Shown: positions 9,701-21,205 of the stretch, piece after piece
How the letters are laid out: every line of letters begins with the position of its first letter
Numbering within the stretch: the stretch's first letter is position 1
Assembly (NCBI RefSeq): GCF_902686445.1
Contig: NC_062213.1
Coordinates: 4,895,241 to 4,959,240, forward strand
DNA from: Sciurus carolinensis
Taxonomy: Eukaryota > Chordata > Mammalia > Rodentia > Sciuridae
Direction: 5' to 3'
Length of the DNA stretch: 64,000 nt
Position numbers and translations under genes: made by a program
The notes under the pieces: model-generated
Seen by the model: the letters and a program-made list of their open reading frames with translations, nothing else
The model's database searches: none
What the model was told of the DNA's origin: nothing

Positions 9701-12700
9701 GCGGAATTCTATCAGGAGCAATGACTCAGAGTGCAGGGAGAGGTCTACTCCACAAAGCATGTCTCTTCACTGATGGAGACTCTGATTGTACCAAAAGAAA
9801 AAAGAAAAAAAGAAAAGAAATCAGGAATTTTAAACACAAGGTAACATGAGCTGGTACAAAAATGAAAAGGTCCTGAAAAGCACCAAGGTGAGCACATCTG
9901 CCCACAAGGGAGGGTGGTAAATGATGCAGGGGAGAGTTGGCCAGATCTGCCTCCTGCAGAGTCTCCAGAAGTGTAGGCATCTTCTAAGTGCAACTCAGTG
10001 CACCGGAAGGTTTTAAGCAAAAGTTTCAGCATAATTCTTAATTTAAAATGTAGTTAAATATAGACACATACATAATGCAAGCTTATACTAAATTAGATAT
10101 TATGTATTTCTTCATGTAAATACATTTTTATTGATGACATAACCCCTTATTGTCTTAGAGGAACAGGAGTTTTCTACATAAACTCTCCGTCATGTCTTCC
10201 GGTTTTAACAGTGTGGAACATCTCCTGGTGGCTCATTGGGGTCACATGCAGCTCTTTCCAAGAGCACTGCGCACTTTCCGATCTCTCAGGAGGGGATACT
10301 AGCTTAAGTGGTGGTCATATTTGTGTAAGTTCCACTTGCTCCTTTAAGTTAAATGGATTGGCAGAGCTGAGCAGTCCTTTGTTGAGTGATTGACGGTCAT
10401 TCGATGATGGAGCAGACATTGAGCTCCTGCGACCCCACAGCACAAAGCAGTCACAGAAATGTAAGTTAGGGGTCCTTTCTGGAGACAGAAAGTCAGCTGC
10501 ACAGTCCAAGTCCTACCAAGCCCCAGGATGATGGGAGGTGGATGTACACAGAGGAGAAGCAGCACTCCATGTTGGGAGGAATTAAACCTTGAGACACTGG
10601 GGTCAGGAACGTGTTCGCAGTCTGAAGATGAGCAGGAGTGGCCAGCACATAGGACAGGATACCCAGGACCAATGAATGGAGAACTCGGAGCAGGACACAC
10701 CCAGCTAGGGACAGGCTTTGCTATGAAGCCACAGGGAAACATCCTGGGGCGGGGGAGACCCCATGGCCCATCAGTCAGGATTCCTAGGCCCCTTTGCTTC
10801 TGCAGCTGACTTCCGGTGTCTTCACAGGTGACTCCCTTCCCCTCTCTGCCTGGGTTTCCACATCCCAAAGAAGTCCTCTGGTTCTTGTGGCCTGTGACTA
10901 AGTAGAAAGTCTGACATGTTTTGGAAAAAGTATCTGCTTTGACCGCTCCTGAACTCTGAGAGGCTGCCAAGTCTTTTCCCAGCAGACAATATTGAAACAA
11001 TTAATGTCAGGAGAAATGCTGATCTCAGAAAGGGCATCTTCAACAAAATAAGGGGAATAATTAAATAATACTGTAGTTATAGATTCAAAGTAACAAGGAG
11101 GTAATTTGTTCCAACCCCCACTTGATAATTCGATAATCCACAGTGGCACCGCCTGGAGGTCATTCAGCCTTGGCGCCACTGTCCCCATGGAAGAAAAGGA
11201 ACCTACTCTCCTCTGATGGTCAAGATCAGCTCCAGTGTACTAAGGGAGACCTGCTTATTCTAGAAGGTGTGGGGTTGGTCTGCAATCCCAGCCTAAGCTG
11301 CTGGGGTGTATAATAGCTCCTTCTCACTGTGCCAGTCAGCCCAGGCCAGTAAGTACCCGACCTTCTAGACGTGGCAGAAGGGGTTGGGGAGGGACTTCTG
11401 AACAGAGTTTGGCAGGAAACCTGAGAGCCAGGACCCTCTTTCTCTCTGTTTGAGGCCTGCGAATACAAAGATTGGAACTTGAACTGCCACGCTGGTTTTC
11501 CAGCTATGGGAAGCAGAGAAGAGAGGGGCAGAGAGAACACAGACCCTTCCCCTTTGATGATCTAGGCCAGTTTAACTTAGGGTTTCTGATTGCTATGAGA
11601 AATGCGTCCCAAAAGTTCTCCAAGGAACAGAGGTAGGGTGTACGTGTCACATCACCGTGGAAGCCAGTGGTCCTGAGTTCTTGCTGCTCCAGCCTTCATA
11701 ACCTGGGCTGGATCCTCAGTCTAGACGAGCTCAGATTCCTGAGCACTCTTGACTGTGACATCTGACATCTTCCATCTTCCAGGTTGGATCTGTCCCACAA
11801 CCTGCTCTGGGCACCTATTTCACGGCATGCGTTCTATCTCAGCCCCACCCTGCCCTGCGGTGGAGCCTCTGGGTCATGCCAGAGGCTATTCTCTTGTCTT
11901 CTTGATCTACATCACCTCCTTCGAGAGCCTGGTCCCCCTCCAGACCCTCGTGCCCCAACTCACTTGTCAGGAGCCCCTGGCAGGTTAGGCATGTCTGCCA
12001 GTGCGCCTGCTTCGTGACCCCATGGGTGCAGGAGCTGGGTCTGCCTTTTCTCACTGCTACCTTCAGTCCCTGACCCTGAGGAGGAAGGCAGCAAATGAAC
12101 AGGTCTGTGAGTGGTTTTCCATCATTAACTGAGGGTCAGGCCTTGCCAGGCCATGACTCTGCAAATCCTTTCCTTCCACCCTATGCTATAGAATCCCAGA
12201 GCCATGAAATCAGATTCAGAGGTTTTTCCAGATGTGGCAAGCCTTCAGAGGCCAGGAGAAAGCTACATCTCTTGATGGACAAGGGTAGAGTCCCTGCTGG
12301 GTGAGCTCTTGGGAACTGGCACATCCTTGAATTATTATTATCTGTTGTACTGGATTTGTGGAAATACTGCAGACAACAGTCAGGAGTTCAAGAAATGTGC
12401 CTCACTGATTTCAGGGGCAGGGAGTGGCTTTTGTCAAATACAGTGTCAAGCCCTTTAAATAGATACATGCATGCATGAGTTTCCCCCACACACACACTTG
12501 AAATGACAGTCACATGGTTCACAGGGTAGCTCTTGCAGCAGGCTGGAGGGGTGCAGGTTGGGCTAAGATAAGGTTACTATAGGGGAATGTCCCCAAGCTG
12601 TACAACTCCCATCTTGGGCTTTAGCCTCAGCTTCACCACTTGGGAAAGCAGATTCTCAAAGTCTAAATGTTCATTGGAAGTTAACTTTCCTTCCCAGAAT

Positions 12701-13655
12701 ATCTCGTAGAGGTACAGGTTTGGGAAACTGGATGACTGATGAACTTGGTGTTTGATTAGGGTCCTTTCCAGGTCACAGTGGGAACTGTCACTCAGTATGA
12801 TGGATTAGAGCTCTGTCATTGGTATCAGTCTGATTGGAACCCTCACTCTACCCAGACCAATGTGTGGTCCAAGGTATCATGGATCCATTCGAAACACACT
12901 TCCTGGTCTTTAAACAGGAAACACAGAGTTGTTGGAGTATTAAATCAAATGACTAAAAGTCAGTTAGCAGAGCACTTCGCCCTATATAACAAGTGTTCAA
13001 AAAATCTTCACTATTATTTTTTTATCAAGTAAAATTCTAACTCAATATCTGTTGCCCAGGACTCCACCAGGTAAAGATTGACGGCCTGCTGAGATGCTTA
13101 CTAAAGGCAGGGAAATATAGAATAAGTAGTGCAAGAAGGTGGTTATAAATGGCAGTTAACCCTGGACACATTATGGAACTCAAAACTGGGATTGCCATAA
13201 ATAGCTCCTCTTTATTTTGTGGTGAACATATGTATTCATACTTATGTTCTAGCTTTGTTTTGAATATGTGTATTCAGGAGTTACCACGCGCAAACCAAGA
13301 TAAGTTAAGAAAAGACTTCCACATGTGCTGTCTAATGGAAGCTGAGGAAGGGCAGTGGAAGGGAGTCCTTCACCGCCACAAGACTGAGGTATGGAATGGA
13401 TGAGGAAGGATGGCTCCCACACCTCATGGTGGCAGAAGAGGGAGAGGGATTCCCATTCGCTTCTCACGGTCTCCTCTCTACATCACAGTCCCCAATGTCA
13501 CCCACCCAAACTCACGCATTACTTGACAACAAGAGCAATAAAATCATGACCAAATCCAAAAGGTGCTTTCAGCTCTTCTTAGGCCCGTCAAACTTGCCTT
13601 TCAGACCCTGTTCCCTCAGCTATCCTGGAAACTCTCTTCCCATGGACCAGGAGCC
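9701..13655. other. Unique sequence, no gene recognised
   Basis: Four kilobases with no recognisable exon. An A-rich 'aaaagaaaaaagaaaaaaag' stretch lies near 9793-9830, a short CA run near 12487-12498, and a possible MIR tail near 12960-13025. The longest frame (10344-11000, minus, 218 codons) has no motif I recognise. It overlaps + frames and is probably chance. The part at 13380-13560 may be a worn LTR, not assignable. Confidence 0.45.
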
Positions 13656-13663
13656 ACACTCTC

Positions 13664-13725
13664 ATTTAACTACATCAAAATGAACTCCAACGCCATGCAC
13701 AACTACAGTGCCTTCATAAAACACG
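13664..13725 (+). mobile_element. L1 3'-UTR fragment, sense
   Basis: 'aactacatcaaaatgaactc' followed by 'gccatgcacaactacagtg' and 'ccttcataaaacac' is the sense counterpart of the antisense block at 14084-14143, whose reverse complement has 'aattacatcaaaatggactc' and 'agtatgcacatctatagtg'. It lies about 350 bases from its inverted partner. Confidence 0.6.
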
Positions 13726-14059
13726 GCGTGCTTGACACCATGACACCCCGCTTCATCCCTGTGGGGATCTAGCTCTCAGACTCGCGGAACCTTCCTGAGA
13801 GCCTTAGCTGTGCTGTCTCCTGCCTCCAGGGGCTCTCACCTCTGATGGGGTTAGGCTTTGTCTCCATGTCCCTCCCCTGGTGGTCTGCCCTCCCCCTGCA
13901 TTCCAACGGCTGGCTGTCCCAAGCTCAGGTTCATGATCCCTTCTCTGCTAGACCCTTTCTCAGCTCTGATGTTTATTTGAAGGTAGAGCCATCTCATGGG
14001 AAGACAGTTGAGTTGATGTTACCCTTTGATCCATGGCATACCAACATTCGGGTACTTTC

Positions 14060-14440
14060 TTTTTTTTTTTTTTTTTGTTTGTTTGTTTTATGAATGCACT
14101 ATAGATGTGCATACTATTGGAGTCCATTTTGATGTAATTAAAAAAGCATGGAATATCATTTGCTCTGCTTCAGTCCCCTGTGCTTCCCCTCCTTGGCTCC
14201 CACCCCTCACCCTCTTCTTCTACTCCACTGGTCTTCCTTCTATTTGTTTATAGCTTTTTTTTTTAATGGGTGCTTTATAGATGGACATGAAGGTGAACCA
14301 CTGTGGTCCATGCACGTATGTACATAGCACAGCGTGGTCAATTTCGAATTCTCCCTCTTCCTCAGGAGCACACCTCATCTTCCAAGAGGTGGAAGCCACC
14401 CTGTGCCTGTGGGTGTCCTGGTGGAAGTGCACAGTGCTGC
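14060..14440 (-). mobile_element. Two squirrel-type L1 3' ends in tandem, antisense
   Basis: Two poly-T starts (14060-14076 and about 14254-14263) each precede a similar L1 3'-UTR. The first has 'atgaatgcactatagatgtg' and the second 'ggtgctttatagatggacat', both equivalent to a terminal 'catctataatgcacccat' in sense. Between them is the pyrimidine-rich stretch expected from the A/G-rich L1 3'-UTR. This could be two insertions or one duplicated 3' end. Confidence 0.65.
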
Positions 14441-14759
14441 TTCCTGCAGAGCGTTTTGGGTGTTTAATAATGACCCAGCGTTTTGAGGACCATGTTCTCT
14501 CAGTTTACTGCTCCCAACTCTTCCACATCCCACCGTGTCACCCCCCGACAGGCTCTGGGGTTCTCATAACACCTATCACCACCGACCAGCTGTGCCTCGC
14601 CTCCTTAGGTTTGTTTCCTGGAGAGCAGCCTCTCTGCTGTGTCATGAGCTCTGTCCCTTCTAGTTTCACTGATGAGACCCATGTTCCCTCCAAGAGGGGG
14701 CACCGTCCAGTCTGGCGATTCATGAGAGCTCCCTTCCCCTGCATCCCCTCCAACATTCT

Positions 14760-15090
14760 GAATTATACTTCTTGGTATTTTTGTCGTGGTATAAAGTTGC
14801 ACCTTAAATTGTTTAAATTAGCATTTTTTAATTACTGAGTTTGAACATTTTTAATGAACATGTTAGTAATTTAGACTTCCCCATCTGTCAGTAGGCTATT
14901 TATAGTCTTAGCTCATATTTCTACTCCATTTACTGTCTTTTATTTTTATTTTCAGGAGTATTATTTTTTATTACTCATATAAATCATATGTCAGTTTCAG
15001 AAGCTGAAAGAATATTTTCCTGGCTTGTCATTAATTTAGGTTCTATGATTTTTTTAAAAATAGGAACCATTATTTTTCATGTAGCAAAAA
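14760..15090 (-). mobile_element. Possible old L1 piece, antisense
   Basis: AT-rich sequence with 'ttttaattactgagtttgaa', 'gttagtaatttagacttcc' and 'tctgtcagtaggctattta', reminiscent of antisense L1 3'-region text. The match is loose and no boundary is visible. Confidence 0.3.
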
Positions 15091-15495
15091 CAGTCTTGCT
15101 TTCCCTGAGGTCGGGGCTTTGTGTTGTGTCTAATCTGTCATCGTCCCTCTCAGTTGACAGCCACAACGTGCCCCTTCTCATCTGAGTCAAAAGCCACTCA
15201 TCATCTTGACTGCTTCCTCCCCCTTTGCATTGACCAGTCACCACCCTGCCCGCTGGTGGCCAGCTGTGGCTGAGCCCACTCCTCTGCTCCTTACCATTGC
15301 CCTGGCTTGGCCCTCATGGGTCCTCCCTGGACTGCCGATGGCTGCAGCCTCCCTGCCTCCAGCCTCCAGCCTCTTCCTGCTCCATGCACCGAAACACTGG
15401 CTGAGCCATCATGTCAGATGCACAGCCTAACTCTCGGCTTCTCCTGACCAGAATCCCTCAGAGGTCCTGCTGGCCCACAGAGTTTCACCAGCATG

Positions 15496-15600
15496 GCTGA
15501 ATATCAGAATCATTGAATGGGGCTTTTTTTTTTTTTTTAATCAAAACTTCTAGATTCCAACCAAAATTACAGAATGAAAATATTTGGGGGTAAGGTTGGG
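15496..15600 (-). repeat. MER5-like DNA transposon fragment
   Basis: 'tatcagaatcattgaatggg', then a T-run, then 'aaaacttctagattccaac' and 'attacagaatgaaaatattt'. This follows the MER5 (hAT-Charlie) order of 'catcagaatcacctgg...tttctgattcag', but it is diverged and interrupted by the T-run. Confidence 0.35.
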
Positions 15601-15859
15601 GAGCCGTGTTCAAGTAGAACGAAATGTCTTTCCACTGTACTACGGGTCCTCTATCCTTCAGATCCGGAAAGAAGGTGGTCCATCCTGCCCTCTGGGGAGT
15701 CGGCCCAGACTGCCTCGCCCACGTCTGCTTCTGCCACAGCTGGTCTCAGAGGCCACTGCGGTGATGCTGGGTGTTTTCCTTTCATACTCTATGCCACTGC
15801 TCACATCTCTGCATTTGGAAGTGTTGTGCCATCCTCTCGGGAAATCTTTCCCTCATCAG

Positions 15860-16060
15860 CTTAATTCTCCCAGGTTTTGCTGAGCCACCTGCTCTGGCCG
15901 CTCATGCTCAGGATGATGTGTCCCTCCTTGGCATCCCTGTAGCGAGTTCTGCACGCCTCCTACTTTGCTTTCTAATAATTCACCTGTATATCTGTCTCTT
16001 AGATCACACTGTGAGCTCCGTGGGCAGTGATGTTCATCATCATCGTACCTAGAACCATAG
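15860..16060 (+). repeat. L2 LINE fragment, sense
   Basis: 'tgtctcttagatcacactgt' followed by 'gagctccgtgggcagtgat' and 'acctagaaccataggtata' matches the L2 3' region ('agactgtgagctccttgagg...cctggcacatag'). Pyrimidine-rich DNA from about 15190 may be more of the same element. Confidence 0.55.
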
Positions 16061-16609
16061 GTATAGAATTACTATTTGCAAAGGAAGAAGAAACGTGATG
16101 AGTAAAACCTTAGGACTATCTATGGGATTGTAAACAAAAGCATAACCAATGGTAAAAATACCAGTGGTATTGTTAATATGAAGGAACTTCTGAGTCTGGA
16201 GCTTAATGCCCCTAGGTTTATTGGAAGATTCAGTCGTCCACTCCTGCTCAATGTATCACCCCAAATTCCTGACATAAAATCTCGGTACTTTATTACTCTT
16301 ACTGTTATTACTGTTGTTCCAATCTCGTGTAGTCCTAGGTACATGGCATGTCCAATGGAAGCTTGGGCTATGCTTGTTTCCTCCCATTAGTCTCAATCAC
16401 CACTCATGCAATGATATCTTAGGCAACAGCCTCAGAAGAATGTTCTAGAAAGGCACCTGTTGCATTCAGGATGTTGATATTTATATTTTATATACGCTAA
16501 TTCTTCTGGTTGTTGAAATCCTACTTATTCTCAAAACCTGAATCAAATATCTTATATTTCTTCCTTAATTTTAAAAGAGGTTTTAGGTAGGATTATTGAC
16601 CTGGATTAG

Positions 16610-16710
16610 AGATTTTATGTATGTGTGTGCATGCACATATATACATAGAATATTATACACTATATTTATGTATGTACATGTATACACACACACACACACA
16701 TATACTCACA
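16610..16710 (+). repeat. TG/CA and TA-rich simple sequence
   Basis: Alternating purine-pyrimidine stretch including 'tatgtatgtgtgtgcatgca' and a (CA)8-9 run at about 16684-16700. Imperfect microsatellite. Confidence 0.8.
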
Positions 16711-17295
16711 CATGTGAGTCTATCAAGAGGAAGGCAAGAGATATTCAAGGGCATATCTGTTGAAACACCTCTTATGCCTCAGCAAATGTATTCTATGACT
16801 GAGATATCATTTATTTTATTACTACTGAAAACCTTCAAGGTGAGTGAGGTAATAACAAATAGAAAAAGACGTGAGACTGATGGTTGAATCAGGCTAAAAC
16901 TCTAAAGTCTTGAGTGGCCACACACACATTCACTATTTACAAACAGTTGAAAGCAGCAATGAAGAACCTCCCATTGCCCATGCTTCCTTCAGGGGGACTG
17001 TCTTCAGACCATGGAGTAGGAGAGTGAAGTTCAAGTTGGAAGAAGCAGTCTCCCTGAAGAGAGGAGTTGAAGCCAGAGTTCAGAGAGGAGGCAGCTGGGC
17101 TGGGGCAGGGAGCCAGAGGAGCATCTGTGAGATTGGCTCTGAGGTCTGCGTGGACGCTCCTCAGGTGCTCGAGGACTCCCACAGCACACAGCACAGCGAG
17201 TCGAGAGTACCTGGGACCATCACTGCAGGAAGGCGAGAGGCAGCAGAGGCCTGAACAGCACTGACTGCTAACAGGACTGCTTTGACCCTAGCAGA
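16711..17295. other. Unique sequence, no gene recognised
   Basis: The 114-codon + frame (16910-17254) and the opposing frame (16937-17194) overlap and have no recognisable domain. Confidence 0.45.
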
Positions 17296-17845
17296 GCATC
17301 AGGCGTTTACCTAAGATGAATGAAAATGTGTGTCTGCACAAGGATTTGTGCATGAATGTTCATGGAAGCTGCATTTATTGTAATAGCCCCAAACTGGAAA
17401 GAGCTCAGATGAATGGATAAACAGAAGGTGGTATGTCCCCACAATAGGATGACTTTAACCAGAGGAGAATGAACTATCGTGGGAATGACTTGGAGTCGTC
17501 TCACATCCCCCAGCTGCATGACTAAATCAAGACAAAAGAATGTACACTGTGTGGTTCCATTTAGATATAATTCTAGAAGATGCAAATTAATCTGTAGTGC
17601 CTAAAAGCATGTCACTGGTTGCCTATGATAGATAGCAGCTGGGGGCTGGAGGGAGGATAGTTGGCAAAGCACTCTCAAGGAATCTTTTGAAGATGATGCA
17701 AATATTCTGGGTCTTGGTTGTGGTGCACGTTTTTGCAGGTGTGCCAAACTGTGAAAAGTATCAAATTGCACATTTTAAATGGCTGCTATTTTTCTATGTA
17801 AATTGCATGTAAATAAAGTTAATTAAAAATAAAAATAAGAAAGGA
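17296..17845 (+). mobile_element. Old L1 (L1M-type) 3' end, sense
   Basis: Contains in order 'aatgttcatggaagctgcat', 'gatgaatggataaacagaag', 'tggttccatttagatataat', 'tggttgcctatgatagatag' and 'cttggttgtggtgcacg', and ends with 'aaataaagttaattaaaaat'. This is the ORF2 C-terminal to 3'-UTR order of ancient mammalian L1. It ends in an A-rich tail at 17820-17845. Confidence 0.85.
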
Positions 17846-17859
17846 AGATTGAGCACAGG

Positions 17860-20645
17860 AGGCACACAGAAAATAAGCACCAATGGTAGATTTAACATCA
17901 ATTATACCAGTAGTGACATTAAGTACAAGTAGAACAAACATTCCAAATAAAAATAACATTTGTCAGATTAAACATTAGCAAAACCTAACTATCTGCTCTT
18001 TGCAAGCAACACGCTTTAATGCAAAGACATTCATAAGTTGAAAGTAAAAGAAATTCACGAAAATAACCATGCAGTTACCAACCAAAAGAAACAGAAATTG
18101 ATACCTGAATTAATGTCAGACCAAGTAGATTTTAAAGAACAATATATTTTACAAGACTAAGAGAAATGTTTCACAGTGGTTAAGAATAAATTCAGCAGGA
18201 TAGACATAGTATGTCCAGAATAATAATGAATTTGTACATATCCTATTATGTAGCTGCAACTATATAAAGTAAAAAATGGCAGAATGAAAGGAGAGAGGGA
18301 CAAATCTGCCTCTATTACTGCAGACCATAAAGCACTTTCTCAGTAGCCCACAGAAGAAGCATCACTAGAACAAGGAGACCCACAGATCCAGAGAAGACTT
18401 CAATGACACAATTAACCTCAACTGGCCTGCAGGCTATTCACCAGACACAACTTCCAGCAACCATACTCTTTTCAAGTTTTTTGACATATTTTCTAAAACA
18501 AAATTATAGACATAAGTGATTTTCGCAAATTTTAAAGGATTGTGGTAATACAGAGTATGCTTTCTGACTCTGGGTGAATTTAATGATAATTCAAAAAGGA
18601 GAGCTAGGGAAGAATTTTAAAGAGTTGAGAATTAAGATAATTCAGAAGAACTCATGGATCAAAAACTGGTATCAAGATTATTAGAAGATATTTCAAATTG
18701 TATGAAATAAAAATCTATTAATCTAAAACTTATGCTATTTACCTAAGTATGGACAAAGCTTAAAAGGTATGGTTTCTGATGTATAAGAAGAAACTCATAA
18801 TTTAACCTTCCACTTCAGATACCTACATACACATATAAGGGAAAATAATATAATGAAAACTAATATAAAAATATGATAAATAATACAAAAATACAACAAA
18901 AATATTTAAAGAAAAATAGCAGAAATCAAATACAAAGAAAAGTAGAAGGAAAGAAAGAATAGCAAATAAAAAGATAGGTTAATCTGTAATGGCAGAAAAT
19001 TACAGAACAATGGAGAAGATCAGAATAGTCTAAAGTTGGTTTTGAAAAAGGTAAACATAACTATTAAGTCTGTAGCAACACTGTCAAAAAAAGAAAAGGA
19101 AAAATTACCAACATCAGGAATTAAAGTGAGAAAATCACAATCACTTTCAGACATTAAAAAGATTAAAAACAATTTATTGTAAAAAATGTATGCTAAGACT
19201 TTTGAAAATTTAGGTGACATAGACAAATTTCTTGGAAAACATAATTTACCTGAATGAAAAAGCATAAATAGCTGTACATTGAGTAAGTGTCCTGAATCCA
19301 AAATAGAAAGGATTCCCACAAAGAAAAATAGAAAAAGTGGGAACATTCCCAACTGATTTTATGAAATTAGCATAATCCTGATGTGAAAAACTAACAAGCA
19401 TCCTATAAAAAAGGAAAATAACAATCAACATCTCTCATGAACATTGGCACTAGAACTTCCTAAAAGATACTGTTGTGTTAATAGTAAAATTCTACTCATT
19501 TTAATTTACACATTAATAGAATACAAGTGAAAAACTCTATGATCTTCCTAAAAAATTTATGAAAAACATTGAAAAAATTATCTCTATTAATGATTTTAAA
19601 TATTCACAAATTTAAGTTAAATGGGACTTCCTTAAACACAGATGTCACTTCAAAACATTCTGCTAACCTCATAGTCAGTGGGTAAGCATTTGATGCTCCC
19701 TTCTGTGGATGGGAACAGAACACAGAGGTTGACTATTCTTACCTTTAACCAGCTTTACACCAGATAGCCTGGCTAATGCACAGAAAATAAATAAAAATGT
19801 AAGAATTTGAAAAGGAATAATAAAAGCCATCTTTATTCACAAATGGCATGTAGAAATTGCCTAATTCTATAGTCAGAATTGATAACTCAATTTAGAAAAG
19901 ATGCTAGAAACAAGGTCTATTTAAAAACAATTATAAGAAAGAATGGAAAAATAAATTTAAAATGCTACTATTTATACTTGTACAGGAAAATGTTTAGGGA
20001 ACAATAACTAAACATTCTATACTGAGCAACTGAGAAAAATTAAAGAACATTTGAGCAAATGGATGGATATTCCATGTTCATGGATTAAGACAATGAACAA
20101 GACAGTATTAAATTCTTAATTCATATGTAGATATGATAATTCTAATCAAAATCCTAGTTCTTTCTTTTTATGTTAGCATTGTACATTATTTATAAACAAG
20201 TTCAGAAGTTTTACAGTATTGCTATGGATATAAAATAGCCAAATGGTATCTGAAGAGAAATTAGAGAATTTGTAAGTTTTGAGACTTAGTATGAAGTGCA
20301 GTAATTAAGTTAGTGTAGGTATTGGCACAAAGACAGATAAACAGAGCCACAAGTCAAAATTTAGAGTCAGAAAAGAGACCATCAGAGACAGTCATTTGAT
20401 TTACAGTGACACAGAATCTCAAAAGAAATAGTCTTTTCAATAAAGTTTGCCTTTCCAAAACTCTTATATGGATGGAAGGAAAAAAAACTTTCCTCCCTAT
20501 TCACAGTGAATCAACAATTATTTGAGAAAATCATAAACATAATCTAAAAGTTAAAAAAAAACCCCAAGCTTCAGAATAAAACAGAAGACTTTCACGATGA
20601 GTTTCAGGAAAGATTTCTTAAACAGGCTGAAAAGCACTCGTCAGC
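17860..20645 (+). mobile_element. Old L1/HAL1 ORF2 body, sense, decayed
   Basis: About 2.8 kb runs in the order of an L1 ORF2, from endonuclease to C-terminal part. At 18000 it has 'caagcaacacgctttaatgc', at 18115 'gtcagaccaagtagatttta', and at 18955 'aaaaagataggttaatctg'. At 19100 it has 'aaattaccaacatcaggaat', at 19430 'tctcatgaacattggcac', and at 20400 'agtcttttcaataaagttt'. Stops and frameshifts are everywhere and no frame exceeds about 110 codons, so it is a dead copy. It follows directly on the A-rich 3' end of another L1 (17296-17845), so the two are separate fragments placed head to tail. Confidence 0.85.
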
Positions 20646-21095
20646 AAAGAAAAGGAGGCAAACTCCACCTGCTGAGGTCAAGAGCTGCTGGTCAAAAGCC
20701 AACACCCTAAAAGCGACTGGCTGAGCCGCACCGTGGCCGAGGCAGGTGCCATGTCCTCTGTCTTGTGCATCCGAGGCCCAGCCCCAAGCCCGCCCAGGCT
20801 GCTCAGGAGGGCTTGTCTCTCTCTCTGTCCTTGTCCTCTTCTTCTGGAGGCTTTGTGCTTTGCCGAACTGTCAAGATTTCTTTGACCAGCAGAAGGATCC
20901 AATATTCATAGGCCTGGTATGAAGATGTGAATCCAATTCTGTGGTCCAGTGGTGAGCCTTTATCTTGTAGATGTTCAGAAGGAACCCCTCAAAAAAGCAA
21001 GAATGGAGGAGTTAACTTAAATGACCAAGTACATGCAAAACAGAAATCCACGTGGCCAACAGGGTGCATTTGCACCGACTTCCCAAGCTGCATAG
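20646..21095. other. Unique sequence beside the L1, no gene recognised
   Basis: The base composition jumps from AT-rich L1 to GC-richer DNA with several CpGs at 20690-20800, followed by a short CT tract. No exon recognised. Confidence 0.45.
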
Positions 21096-21099
21096 ATGT

Positions 21100-21205
21100 G
21101 GGTTCCAATTCTGGGGAGGGAACTTACTTGTTGACTTCAGACAAATCATCATGAACCTCTGAGTCTCATCCTCCATATCTGTAGCAAGATAATAATATAA
21201 ATTTA
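21100..21205 (-). repeat. MIR SINE, antisense
   Basis: 'gtgggttccaattctgggga', then 'cttgttgacttcagacaaat', 'gaacctctgagtctcatcc' and 'atatctgtagcaagataata'. This is the antisense MIR order ('gggttcgaatcc...ttaacctctctgagcctcag...ctgtaaaatgg'). Confidence 0.75.

Noticed and set aside
10344..11000. 218-codon open frame on the minus strand
   Set aside because: Longest frame outside repeats but no recognisable domain, opposing + frames in the same DNA, and no start-context or splice support. Chance openness is more likely.
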